This document shows positions 17,203 to 25,859 of a stretch of 64,000 nucleotides of DNA, piece after piece (the first letter of the stretch is position 1; each line of letters opens with the position of its first letter). The DNA comes from an uncultured Clostridia bacterium (GTDB taxonomy: Bacteria; Bacillota; Clostridia; Lachnospirales; Lachnospiraceae), in the NCBI GenBank assembly GCA_947303805.1, contig CAMYZE010000004.1, positions 62,001-126,000 on the forward strand, written 5' to 3'. The position numbers and the translations under genes were made by a program. Below the pieces are notes generated by a model. That model searched no databases and was not told the origin of the DNA. It saw only the letters and a list, made by a program, of their open reading frames with translations.

Positions 17203-20200
17203 TTAATAAGCGAAAGCAGTCTTAATTTTTAGAGGAAAACTATTATAATTATCTACTCCTGTTCCTGCAAATGTATTTTTCATAAACGACTGAGTCATAA
17301 ATATATATTTTATTGTTGAATCTGATTCGACTGAAATTTGAGAATATGTTTTCTCGAGACTAAAATCAGATTGCGCTTTCTTCATATTTGTTTCTATAAC
17401 ATCTTGCAAATTACTAATTTGTGCTTTTTTATTAAAAGAATTAACTAACAAGAATACTAACAAGTAAGTTGTATAACCTGCTTTTGGACCACCAGTATTA
17501 ATTGTCTCTATATTAGCAACATCAGAAACTGATATGTCTACATCACCTGCCTCAAATACCTCATACATTCCATCGCTGATCATTTTTTCTAATGTACTTA
17601 CCGCTTTGCCAATTCTTGAGTCATAAGGATCATTATTTTTTGATTTAACTTTACTGAGCAATTCATTCGTACCAATATGTTTCATCTTATTTGTTTCAGT
17701 AGCCAAAGTATCCATTAAATCATTAATTTTATCATCTGCAATCCTAACAATTGGATCCCATAGATGAACGCCATTATTGTACAAGTTTTCTTTTTTGCAA
17801 TCCATAATGCCGCCCATATCAATCCACGATTGCGCTAGCGCGCAAGCTATTGGTGCAGCAAAAGCTGCTGCGCCACCCACAAATGGTATAAGTACTAATG
17901 CCTTTGCTTCCTTTGATGCTGGACCTGTATATACGGCAATTAAATTAAGCGCTAGTCTAATTGCAAATATGCTTGTATACATAAGAATTACTTCATCTTT
18001 ACTTTTATCCAAGTTAAATATTATATGCTCAATTTCAGCAGGTGTCACTTCAATGTTTTTAAATTGCTCATCAGTTAAATACTTAGTATCACTTTGATCT
18101 TCAATGAATTTCTTGTTAAAAATTGTGTCCAAATTATCATCATTTTTATCTCTATCAGTAAGCTCTTCTCTATATTTATATGTGTGAACATAATCTCTAC
18201 AATGAGTAATTATATAAGTTTCATCATAAATATTATTAAATAATGCTGTAGTCAATGTAGATATTAAATCATTAACCTTAGTAAATACTGCATTTACTTT
18301 ATCCTCTATATTTTCTTCATTAAATCCTTCCGCCTCATCATCATTAAAACTATATAATTTTGCATTTTCGCTATTTTCTTTTTGTTCTCTTAGATATTCT
18401 GCATAATCAAATACTTGATTGTTGTTAACATAATCTTTTTTAGCATAATGTTTTTCAATATTTCCAAATCCGTCTAAAACTTCAAAAAAACTTTTATCTC
18501 TATCTTTTTTGCCACCAATACTGCTCGTAACTGCATCTAACAACTGAAACAAATGTTTGCTTTGAGTTTCACCTTCAGCTTGACTTTCATACTCATTAAT
18601 TAAATCCACTAAAGTGAGCATTCCTGAATGGAAAAGATCAATACCACCACTTCTTTTATCAATAAGTTTGGTGTCAGGTCTCCATCCTTCAACTTCATCA
18701 ACCTCACTAACAACCGCTCTTATTGTTGTTTCAATATCACTTTCAAATCCTGACAAACTATCCGACATAAGTTTAGACATTGCAGCATCAATTCTTTTCA
18801 ATACTTCTCTCTGCTCTGCACCATCATTCCACTGTTTTAAAGTGTTTTCCATCTGGTTGCCAAATAGCTTTTTTGAAATTTCATCTTCAACTTTTGAGCA
18901 TTCACTCTCATAATATGCTACTGTACCGCCAATAACACCTAAATATTCATTAATTAAGTTAATTGATTCCTCAATATATGTTTTTGATTCTCTAATAAGT
19001 CTAAGGAGTTTTCCGCCACTACCACTACTACCAAATGTATATGCCCTATAATCGCTGGCTCTTCCTTCAGCTTCTTCTCGAACTGCTCTCATGTGAGCTT
19101 CTCTATTATATACCTCGTGCGATTCACCATTTTCATCTATTATTGTATCATATACAGGTTCAGGCCAATCGCCTGCATTATCAAAAAATCTCCTACAATA
19201 CTTATTTAATTTATCTCTATTAGATGTAAGTGACGATTTTAACCCTGTTTTATCATCATCTGTTTTATTACCAACAGAAAAACTCGTTTTAATTTCATCA
19301 TAATGATTCAAGTTATCTTGACTAGTAACCTCTTCATTATTATTCTTTTTGCGTCCAAAAAGAGAAAATATTGCATCCAAAAATCCAGATGATTTACGCT
19401 TCTCCTGAGGCTTTTGCTCCGTTTTATACTTTAATGAATCTATTTGCTTCCACTCTACTTCGTATGTCTCTTTAATTAGACTCTTTAAACTTTTAGAGAA
19501 CTGTCTTAATTTATTTTGATATTCGTTGTACTTCTTTTTCGTATCGCTCGCCGATCCACTTTTTTCAGTAATCTTTACCATGGTATCTACACCACTTGCA
19601 ACTTCCATCAATTTACTTACATTGTCAAAAAAGCCCATGGTTGGTATCATGATTGCTTCGTATCTCATATCATCTCTTATTTGTGCACGCAAAGCATCAT
19701 GATTACTTAAATCAATATATTTTGCTGTTACATCTTTTACATTAATCCCATAAGGGTTAAATCTATTTCTTGAATCACTAATCTCACTTTGTATTTTTCT
19801 AGCATAGTCTTCCAAATTTTTAATTACATTACCATCAGAATCTAATATATTGGCATTGCTAATCGCAGCATTGACACCATTAACTGTATCAAGCATAAGT
19901 CCTTTCACTGCATCTTCAGTAACTTTTAGACCAACCGATTCTTCGATTTGGGCTTTTATATCTTTTGCCATTTGATCAACTTCATAATTAGATACGCCAA
20001 ACAAACCATAGTACTCATAAAGACCTCTGTTATACTGTGACATAACATTTTCAGTGGCTATTTGTTGAATGTCTTCTACTACTGTTCCCGCCATACGAAC
20101 TCTACCACCATCAACGAAAACACCAATTAATAGATAAACTGACAAATAAATTAAAGTTAAGAAAACTGTAATTACGCCTCTAACTTTTTTATGTTTTATG

Positions 20201-20214
20201 AAAAAATTCACCAT
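17203..20214 (-). CDS. Large Tad-operon pseudopilin-like protein (DUF5702 type, 1003 aa)
   Basis: The N-terminus has a short basic segment and one hydrophobic helix (VRGVITVFLTLIYLSVYLLIG) ending in DGGRVRMAG, the pattern of DUF5702/TadG-like proteins in clostridial Tad operons. The remaining roughly 900 residues are mainly charged, helical and probably extracellular. One internal hydrophobic segment lies near residues 745-800 (PFVGGAAAFAAPIACALA). It is the largest product of the operon and probably forms an adhesive or base structure. I recognise no enzymatic motif. Confidence 0.75.
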   Translation of the reverse strand: MVNFFIKHKKVRGVITVFLTLIYLSVYLLIGVFVDGGRVRMAGTVVEDIQQIATENVMSQYNRGLYEYYGLFGVSNYEVDQMAKDIKAQIEESVGLKVTEDAVKGLMLDTVNGVNAAISNANILDSDGNVIKNLEDYARKIQSEISDSRNRFNPYGINVKDVTAKYIDLSNHDALRAQIRDDMRYEAIMIPTMGFFDNVSKLMEVASGVDTMVKITEKSGSASDTKKKYNEYQNKLRQFSKSLKSLIKETYEVEWKQIDSLKYKTEQKPQEKRKSSGFLDAIFSLFGRKKNNNEEVTSQDNLNHYDEIKTSFSVGNKTDDDKTGLKSSLTSNRDKLNKYCRRFFDNAGDWPEPVYDTIIDENGESHEVYNREAHMRAVREEAEGRASDYRAYTFGSSGSGGKLLRLIRESKTYIEESINLINEYLGVIGGTVAYYESECSKVEDEISKKLFGNQMENTLKQWNDGAEQREVLKRIDAAMSKLMSDSLSGFESDIETTIRAVVSEVDEVEGWRPDTKLIDKRSGGIDLFHSGMLTLVDLINEYESQAEGETQSKHLFQLLDAVTSSIGGKKDRDKSFFEVLDGFGNIEKHYAKKDYVNNNQVFDYAEYLREQKENSENAKLYSFNDDEAEGFNEENIEDKVNAVFTKVNDLISTLTTALFNNIYDETYIITHCRDYVHTYKYREELTDRDKNDDNLDTIFNKKFIEDQSDTKYLTDEQFKNIEVTPAEIEHIIFNLDKSKDEVILMYTSIFAIRLALNLIAVYTGPASKEAKALVLIPFVGGAAAFAAPIACALAQSWIDMGGIMDCKKENLYNNGVHLWDPIVRIADDKINDLMDTLATETNKMKHIGTNELLSKVKSKNNDPYDSRIGKAVSTLEKMISDGMYEVFEAGDVDISVSDVANIETINTGGPKAGYTTYLLVFLLVNSFNKKAQISNLQDVIETNMKKAQSDFSLEKTYSQISVESDSTIKYIFMTQSFMKNTFAGTGVDNYNSFPLKIKTAFAY

Positions 20215-20221
20215 TATTTTC

Positions 20222-20980
20222 TTATTTTCCTTTGTGTAACCTAAATTCTTTGTATAAGCTAATTCCTATATCATATACTGTATCTAAATTTCTGATAAAC
20301 TCTGCTTGATTAGAAATAATACTATCTACTTTAATTTTTTTATACTTTATATCTTCCATAATCCCTTCATCTCCAAGAAACACTGTAGATAGTCCTTGTA
20401 AAGGATTGATATACTGCCTTTCAAGTTCTACTGATAGTATCCCTGCCAAAAACATAAAGCTTTTATCTTCCACTTTCTCTGCTTGTGCTTCTTTTTTAAC
20501 ATACTGCTTAAACTTTATACCTGCAATTTTAGAGTTGACAAATTGCTTGGCATTTTCTCTTTTTGCGCCAATTGGCATATTGAAAAACATGGAGAAAAAC
20601 TTTGATACGGCTTCACCTATAGCCGTATTTTCTGCAAATATATCAATAACAGTTCGATATACATTGCGATTTTTTATCATATCAATATTTATAATTCCCT
20701 CTGCTGGGATATCATTGTCAAACGGCAAAGAATTCACCAATCCATTAGTATCAGATTTTCCATAATTCCCAAAACCATCCATATCAATATACTGATAATA
20801 TGCACCCGCTCTATTCATTGCTCTTAAAGACTCTGAAATCATCACATTATTTTGATAATGAACTATTGTTAAATAAATTATTCCAAAAAGAATAAACATA
20901 ATTAAAGGAAAGATCATGGCTGCCTCTACAGTCAATGAACCTTTTCTTTTAATATTTAATTTTTTTATTAATTTTAACAT
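20222..20980 (-). CDS. TadE-like pseudopilin
   Basis: The 252-residue protein has the leader KLNIKRKG and helix SLTVEAAMIFPLIMFILFG, the prepilin-type site with Glu at +5. The rest is mostly hydrophilic. A longer reading from TTG at 20998 is possible, but ATG at 20980 follows the TAA of the upstream gene by one base, so I prefer it and infer translational coupling. It is one of three pseudopilin-like genes in a row. Confidence 0.82.
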   Translation of the reverse strand: MLKLIKKLNIKRKGSLTVEAAMIFPLIMFILFGIIYLTIVHYQNNVMISESLRAMNRAGAYYQYIDMDGFGNYGKSDTNGLVNSLPFDNDIPAEGIINIDMIKNRNVYRTVIDIFAENTAIGEAVSKFFSMFFNMPIGAKRENAKQFVNSKIAGIKFKQYVKKEAQAEKVEDKSFMFLAGILSVELERQYINPLQGLSTVFLGDEGIMEDIKYKKIKVDSIISNQAEFIRNLDTVYDIGISLYKEFRLHKGK

Positions 20981-20981
20981 G

Positions 20982-21494
20982 TTATTCAGTGACAACAACT
21001 GCGTTTTCTGCAGCTATATTAAAGATTTCTTTTATACTTTGAATGATATAGTTATATATGGCAACAAGAAACTTAATTGGATTTTTAGTTATAATTTCCA
21101 TAATTTCTTTAGAGGTGAAAGTAGTATTTTGACTTATATCTTTATCAATAACATCTTTTAAATATGGTCGCAACTCATTCATAAGGTCACCTAATACATT
21201 CCCGACTATTTCGTCTTCTGTCATCAAATTATAAATATCCTCTTCGCTTGTATAACCAGCTATCTCTTTTAATGCATCAATACTTCTATTTGCATCCATA
21301 TCACTATTATTAGATTCCAAACTTATATTGTTCTTTGTTGCAATGCTATTGTTTGTTAATATTATAGTCGATGTAGTTTTATAACTATTTGACAACTCAA
21401 ATTGCACATCAAATGATTCTGCAAAGCAGGTATTTGTAGACAACAATAACATATATGTTATAATTATAATTCTTAACATTCTTTTAATGCACAT
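20982..21494 (-). CDS. Secreted protein of unknown function in the Tad operon
   Basis: The 170-residue protein has a clear signal peptide (basic start, IIIITYMLLLSTNTCFA, cleavage likely after CFA). The mature part is rich in Asn and Ser, with a hydrophobic stretch near the C-terminus (FLVAIYNYIIQSIKEIF) that may be amphipathic. I do not recognise the family. It lies between flp1 and the TadE-like genes, so an assembly or minor-subunit role is plausible. Confidence 0.7.
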   Translation of the reverse strand: MCIKRMLRIIIITYMLLLSTNTCFAESFDVQFELSNSYKTTSTIILTNNSIATKNNISLESNNSDMDANRSIDALKEIAGYTSEEDIYNLMTEDEIVGNVLGDLMNELRPYLKDVIDKDISQNTTFTSKEIMEIITKNPIKFLVAIYNYIIQSIKEIFNIAAENAVVVTE

Positions 21495-21514
21495 ATTAAC
21501 TTTCCATGATATGA

Positions 21515-21556
21515 TAAATCAACAGTTACAGGACAATACCTGTAACTGTGTTTATC
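21515..21556 (-). promoter_or_regulatory. Long hairpin immediately downstream of flp1
   Basis: Perfect 11-bp arms (21522-21532 and 21539-21549) enclose a six-base loop. Outer paired bases (TGATAAA/TTTATCA) extend the stem with a small mismatch. No strong T-tract follows on the minus strand. It is therefore more likely a 3' stabiliser or leaky attenuator, raising pilin mRNA over downstream genes, than a full terminator. Confidence 0.6.
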
Positions 21557-21571
21557 ATTTTCCAAATTATT

Positions 21572-21784
21572 CTAGTTTGTTTGTCCTGCTGGTGCCACTT
21601 CTCCAACTGTTTCTGTAACATTAGATCCTTCAACACCGCTCTTAAATACTGAAGAAAGCTGAGTACGAACAAAGCCAATAACTTGATTTCTAAAAATAAT
21701 TGCGATAGATACGAGTACAGCAATTATAAGTACAAGTTCAACTGTACCCATTCCATCTTCATCTCTTAGAAAATTTTTAATCAT
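21572..21784 (-). CDS. flp: Flp1-family type IVb pilin
   Basis: This is a 70-residue major pilin candidate. A short leader (MIKNFLRDEDG) precedes MGTVELVLIIAVLVSIAIIF, with Glu at the conserved fifth position after the cleavage glycine. One helix and a short hydrophilic tail follow, as in Flp1-like proteins of Bacillota. GGAGG lies before the ATG. The gene has the widest spacers in the operon on both sides, and each spacer contains a hairpin, which suggests separate control of pilin dose. Confidence 0.9.
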   Translation of the reverse strand: MIKNFLRDEDGMGTVELVLIIAVLVSIAIIFRNQVIGFVRTQLSSVFKSGVEGSNVTETVGEVAPAGQTN

Positions 21785-21814
21785 GACATTTCCTCCGAAT
21801 TTTTTTTATATAAT

Positions 21815-21837
21815 ACATAAAAGTTAAACTTTTATGT
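21815..21837 (-). promoter_or_regulatory. Hairpin between tadC and flp1
   Basis: Perfect 10-bp arms ACATAAAAGT/ACTTTTATGT with a three-base loop lie in the 55-bp gap before flp1. On the minus strand it is followed by an A-rich stretch rather than a T-tract, so it is not a classical terminator. It is probably an mRNA processing or 5'-protection element for flp1. Confidence 0.6.
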
Positions 21838-21839
21838 TA

Positions 21840-22715
21840 TTACATCATACTAAGTATTGCTGGTGTAACCGTAACTATTATTACTGCAAAAAGCATAAGC
21901 ATCATTGGATATAATAGCTTTGTCTCTGCTTCCATTGCAAGTTTTTCTGATGCATTTTTTCTTTCATTCCACTGCTCATCTGAAATATCAGATAATGCTC
22001 TAATAATTTCTGCTCCACCATATTTTATATTTTGAAGTATAACTGATACAAATCTTCTCATCGCTGGCGTATTACACTTATCAGTAAGTCTCATAAAGGC
22101 TTGTGTCTCGTTTGCTCCTGTATCCATAGCACTTACACACTCATCAAGTGCCACATAAAGTGGCGTACCAGTTGACATCTCTTTAGATATTTTAATTAAT
22201 GCATCTCTTATAGTAAGTCCTGCACCTGAAAGTATAATTATTTTATTTGTGAAATCTGGCATATCAAGTGTAATCTTGAGATGTCTCTTCTCTATTCTCT
22301 CATCTAAACCTTTAAACGAAAAATAGAATAATGCCCCGCCTAATGCCAAACCTAAAATCAAACCAATAGTTCCAAGAGCATTGAGCAGCAAGCCTGAAAA
22401 CACTATCCCTATAACAAGGAAAGTAAAACTTTGTGCCCAATAGACTCTTAAATAATAATCAGTATAATCAATAGGGTATAATTCTCTAAGTTTAATTCTC
22501 AAATTTCTATCAAACTGTGAACCATATGGATATTTTATTATGTCTAGAACAGCAAACCCAACTCCAAAAAGGTCTTTCAACATAAAATCATCTTTTGAAA
22601 GTGGTTCACAAAATCCCTTATACTGCTTTCCTTTGATGTATAAAAATAAAAATATAATAAAAGTAATAAGCAGGTATATCATGCTAAATGTTGTTACATT
22701 AGAACTCTCGCTCAT
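21840..22715 (-). CDS. tadC: Tad assembly inner-membrane protein TadC (type II secretion F domain)
   Basis: The 291-residue protein has an N-terminal helix, two central helices and a C-terminal helix. The GspF/TadC domain covers ITLDMPDFTNKIIILSGAGL and GGAEIIRALSDISDEQW. With TadB it forms the membrane platform that the TadA ATPase rotates to extrude the Flp pilin. Its start lies two bases after the tadB stop. Confidence 0.88.
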   Translation of the reverse strand: MSESSNVTTFSMIYLLITFIIFLFLYIKGKQYKGFCEPLSKDDFMLKDLFGVGFAVLDIIKYPYGSQFDRNLRIKLRELYPIDYTDYYLRVYWAQSFTFLVIGIVFSGLLLNALGTIGLILGLALGGALFYFSFKGLDERIEKRHLKITLDMPDFTNKIIILSGAGLTIRDALIKISKEMSTGTPLYVALDECVSAMDTGANETQAFMRLTDKCNTPAMRRFVSVILQNIKYGGAEIIRALSDISDEQWNERKNASEKLAMEAETKLLYPMMLMLFAVIIVTVTPAILSMM

Positions 22716-22717
22716 AT

Positions 22718-23524
22718 CTACACCTCTATATCCGTAATCTTATTCATCCATAGCGCACCTACTATTATAAGCGCAAGTGACACAGTAGCCGCAATTCTTC
22801 CAGTGAAAGTGGTAAACACGGGTTCCATAAATTCGCCAGTTGTTTTACTCATAAAAAATATAAGTAATATAGGCATTGCTACCATAACCTTTCCCTCTGA
22901 TTTTCTTCCTGCAAGTTTTGTATCTATTTCACCTTTTACTTCAATCTTTTCAGATATAACGCTAGTTGACTCTCTCATGATCTCAACAATATTACCACCA
23001 GTTCTCTTTGATATCTCAAATATGTTAGAGAAAGTAAATACATCCTCGTTATGTGTTCTCGCTGCAAAATCAGCGAACACCTCCTCTATGTTAGTACCTA
23101 CGGAAATTCTATTCACCATAAGTTCAAGTTCTTTGATTATGATAGTATTTGGGTCGGCATATTGCTTCTTCATTTCTTCAAGTGCCATAGTAACCGCATT
23201 TTCAACTGAAGTTCCTGAAGACACAGCTGACTGCATGGCATACAACATATCTTTAAACTGGTAACTAATCTTTTTTTGCCTACTCGAGATGATTTCCTTT
23301 GTCTTTATCTCAGGATATTTAAATCCCAATAGCGCAAAAAGTATAGATACTATTATGCTCCTATAAAAAATATATCCCAAGACAAACATCACAGCGCAAC
23401 CTATCGCTGTATAGAGTATTATTTCCTGCTTAGTCATATAGTAAGTACTATAATCAATGTTTGCAGTGTCCTCTAGTTTTGTAGGTGTGTGATATACTTT
23501 TGGTTTTTTCTCTTCCTTAGCCAT
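22718..23524 (-). CDS. tadB: Tad assembly inner-membrane protein TadB (type II secretion F domain)
   Basis: The 268-residue paralogue of TadC has the F-domain pattern QFKDMLYAMQSAVSSGTSVENA and ISKRTGGNIVEIMRE, with transmembrane helices near 40-75 and 215-265. It is packed between tadA and tadC with two-base gaps, as in other Tad operons. Confidence 0.88.
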   Translation of the reverse strand: MAKEEKKPKVYHTPTKLEDTANIDYSTYYMTKQEIILYTAIGCAVMFVLGYIFYRSIIVSILFALLGFKYPEIKTKEIISSRQKKISYQFKDMLYAMQSAVSSGTSVENAVTMALEEMKKQYADPNTIIIKELELMVNRISVGTNIEEVFADFAARTHNEDVFTFSNIFEISKRTGGNIVEIMRESTSVISEKIEVKGEIDTKLAGRKSEGKVMVAMPILLIFFMSKTTGEFMEPVFTTFTGRIAATVSLALIIVGALWMNKITDIEV

Positions 23525-23526
23525 AA

Positions 23527-24774
23527 TTATAATCCTTTACATTCTACTCCCATCATTTCAAATTTATGTTTTTGAACCAAATCATTTTCAGTTCTACATA
23601 ACTTACCTACAATTCGATCATTCTTAAGTTCTTTCTCTCTCTTAAATTCAAATAGACGATTCATTACATATTCGCCATTTTTATATTCTATAAGCTCATC
23701 TATAGATAATGTTCTTCTTGATTTATCACTAAGTCTTCCAAGGTGGATAATTATCTCTATTGCAGAAGCAATCTGACTTCTTATAGAATCTACGGTGAAC
23801 TGTGAATCTGAAAGTACCATAGTCTCTAGCCTTGCAAGCATATCCTTTGAATTATTTGCGTGACCAGTTGAAAGCGAACCATCGTGACCAGTGTTCATGG
23901 CTTGAAGCATGTCAAGTGCCTCAGCACCACGGACCTCTCCGACTACTATTCTATCTGGTCTCATACGGAGTGCAGACTTGATCAATGACTTCATTGAAAT
24001 CTCACCTTTTCCCTCGGCATTTTTATTTCTTGTCTCAAGGCTAACTAAGTTCTTTATAGTTTTGATTTGAAGCTCTGCAGAATCTTCTATGGTAATGATA
24101 CGTTCATCTGATGGTATGAGTCCTGAAAGTGCATTTAAGAATGTAGTCTTTCCTGATCCGGTACCTCCACTTACAAATATATTGTATCTCGCTTTTACTG
24201 CTGACTCCAAGAAGTCTGCAGCCTCGGGTGTTATAGAATTCCAATTTAATAAGTCCTGTATGCCTATTACTTTTTCTGGGAACTTTCTTATGGTAACAAT
24301 AGGACCATTAAGAGCTATAGGATATAAAACTATATTTACACGAGAACCATCAAGAAGTCTCGCATCACAGACTGGGTTTGCAGCATCTACAGTTCTATTT
24401 ACTTTTGCAACTATTCTTTGAACTATGTCTTCAAGGTGTTCTCTATTGTCAAATTTTAAATCAGTAAGGGAAAGTCTTCCATTTTTCTCCACGAAAATAC
24501 AGTCCGGTCCATTTATCATTATTTCAGTTACTGACTTATCATTTACTATATCTTCTATCGGTCCAAGTCCTCTTGTATTACTGATTACATAGTTACAAAC
24601 TTTAAGTCTAGTGTCGACATCAATATTATCTGTGCCTACTATCTGCTTCAGCACTTCATATGCTATGTCTTTTATATACGCATCATCTACATTCTCAATT
24701 GTTTTCTTCGCATTCTCAAGTTGATGTCGTGACTGCTTTAAGACTTGTTCTAATAATTCTTGTGTTACTTCCAT
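23527..24774 (-). CDS. tadA: Tad pilus assembly ATPase TadA/CpaF
   Basis: This is a 415-residue secretion ATPase of the VirB11/GspE-like CpaF group. Walker A is GGTGSGKTT at 203-211, the Asp box region is RIITIEDSAEL, Walker B is RPDRIVVGEVRGAEAL, and the His box is GHDGSLSTGHANN. Ser/Thr residues in the His box and N-domain motifs such as EIMINGPDCIFVE are typical. It powers pilus assembly on the cytoplasmic side of TadB and TadC. Confidence 0.94.
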   Translation of the reverse strand: MEVTQELLEQVLKQSRHQLENAKKTIENVDDAYIKDIAYEVLKQIVGTDNIDVDTRLKVCNYVISNTRGLGPIEDIVNDKSVTEIMINGPDCIFVEKNGRLSLTDLKFDNREHLEDIVQRIVAKVNRTVDAANPVCDARLLDGSRVNIVLYPIALNGPIVTIRKFPEKVIGIQDLLNWNSITPEAADFLESAVKARYNIFVSGGTGSGKTTFLNALSGLIPSDERIITIEDSAELQIKTIKNLVSLETRNKNAEGKGEISMKSLIKSALRMRPDRIVVGEVRGAEALDMLQAMNTGHDGSLSTGHANNSKDMLARLETMVLSDSQFTVDSIRSQIASAIEIIIHLGRLSDKSRRTLSIDELIEYKNGEYVMNRLFEFKREKELKNDRIVGKLCRTENDLVQKHKFEMMGVECKGL

Positions 24775-24788
24775 GTCATGCTCCTACA

Positions 24789-25844
24789 TTAATCTATATT
24801 ATCTAATAATTCCTGTATTGCTTTATAATAACCAGGGTTTGTCTTTAAAACATCAAGCACCTTTACATCTTTACTTAAACTATTTGAAAATGGTATGGTC
24901 ATATCTACAACTGAGCGAATTGGGTTTTCACATCTTTTGTTGATGACAGTTATAGTCTTTCCAGCAAACTCTATGTTCTTATAGTAAATGTCTTGTAGTG
25001 TCATTTCCAATCTTTTTTCACCACCAGCAATATTTGATGCTGTGTGGATAATTACATTACTTCTATTCATAACCCATAGATTCATCTCATGATAACCTGA
25101 TGGCAAATCAATAAATACATAGTCAACATCAACTTTCTCATGCAAATTAGTTATCAAAACTTCCAGCTGTTTTTTCTCCAACTTATAAAGTTCTGAAATA
25201 TTTTCAAATGGTGGCAACACCCACACACCGTTTTCGTCTCTCTTTCTGGTATTGAGGATTTGCTCTTGCACATCCTTTCTACCGTCTCTCAAGTTATACA
25301 ATAAATCATTAATTCCCTTAGAGTCCATAGGTGTGTAAAATCTCTCGAGATAAGCTGATGGCTCGAAGTTGAGATACATCGCCTGCTTACCAGAGCTTAC
25401 AGCAACCATTGCGAGTGCATAAGCAAGAGTTGACTTGCCACAGCCACCTTGCACAGAGAAGAAACTAACTATATGTCTTCCATTAAGTTGTCCTATGCCA
25501 TTACCTGTAATGCTTGATATGGCAGTTCTTACATCAGAAACAAATGATTTTCCGTTTTGGAATATATTTACTTGCGATAATGAATCTTTTTTAATGATAG
25601 TCTCATTTGCAGTCAAAAGTTTAACTATCTTACTATCAATCTTTTCTGATGCATTTACTCTTTTTATGAATTCATCATTTCCTATCGCTGCAACTATATG
25701 TATCTTTGAGTCTTCTAGTTCCTGAATAGCTTTATCCACATCTGTATAACATAAAAACTGTATGTCCTTAATACTTGTGGCTACAAAGTCACTAAAATTC
25801 TTGATAAAAAAATCATCACTATTTTGTAGTAGTACTGTAATCAT
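24789..25844 (-). CDS. tadZ: TadZ/CpaE-like pilus localisation ATPase
   Basis: The 351-residue protein has an N-terminal receiver-like segment (about 1-110; atypical, no clear phospho-Asp pocket). It continues with a MinD/ParA-type ATPase: deviant Walker A VQGGCGKSTL near 131-140 and switch DYVFIDLPSGYHEMN near 240. TadZ proteins place the Tad machine at a cell pole. It lies directly upstream of tadA and directly downstream of the Ser/Thr kinase gene, the junction of the two halves of the operon. Confidence 0.85.
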   Translation of the reverse strand: MITVLLQNSDDFFIKNFSDFVATSIKDIQFLCYTDVDKAIQELEDSKIHIVAAIGNDEFIKRVNASEKIDSKIVKLLTANETIIKKDSLSQVNIFQNGKSFVSDVRTAISSITGNGIGQLNGRHIVSFFSVQGGCGKSTLAYALAMVAVSSGKQAMYLNFEPSAYLERFYTPMDSKGINDLLYNLRDGRKDVQEQILNTRKRDENGVWVLPPFENISELYKLEKKQLEVLITNLHEKVDVDYVFIDLPSGYHEMNLWVMNRSNVIIHTASNIAGGEKRLEMTLQDIYYKNIEFAGKTITVINKRCENPIRSVVDMTIPFSNSLSKDVKVLDVLKTNPGYYKAIQELLDNID

Positions 25845-25859
25845 TCATTTCTCCTTTAT

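Noticed and set aside
22803..23264. A 153-residue + strand reading frame
   Set aside because: It is antisense to tadB, lacks a ribosome-binding site, and its protein shows no recognisable pattern.
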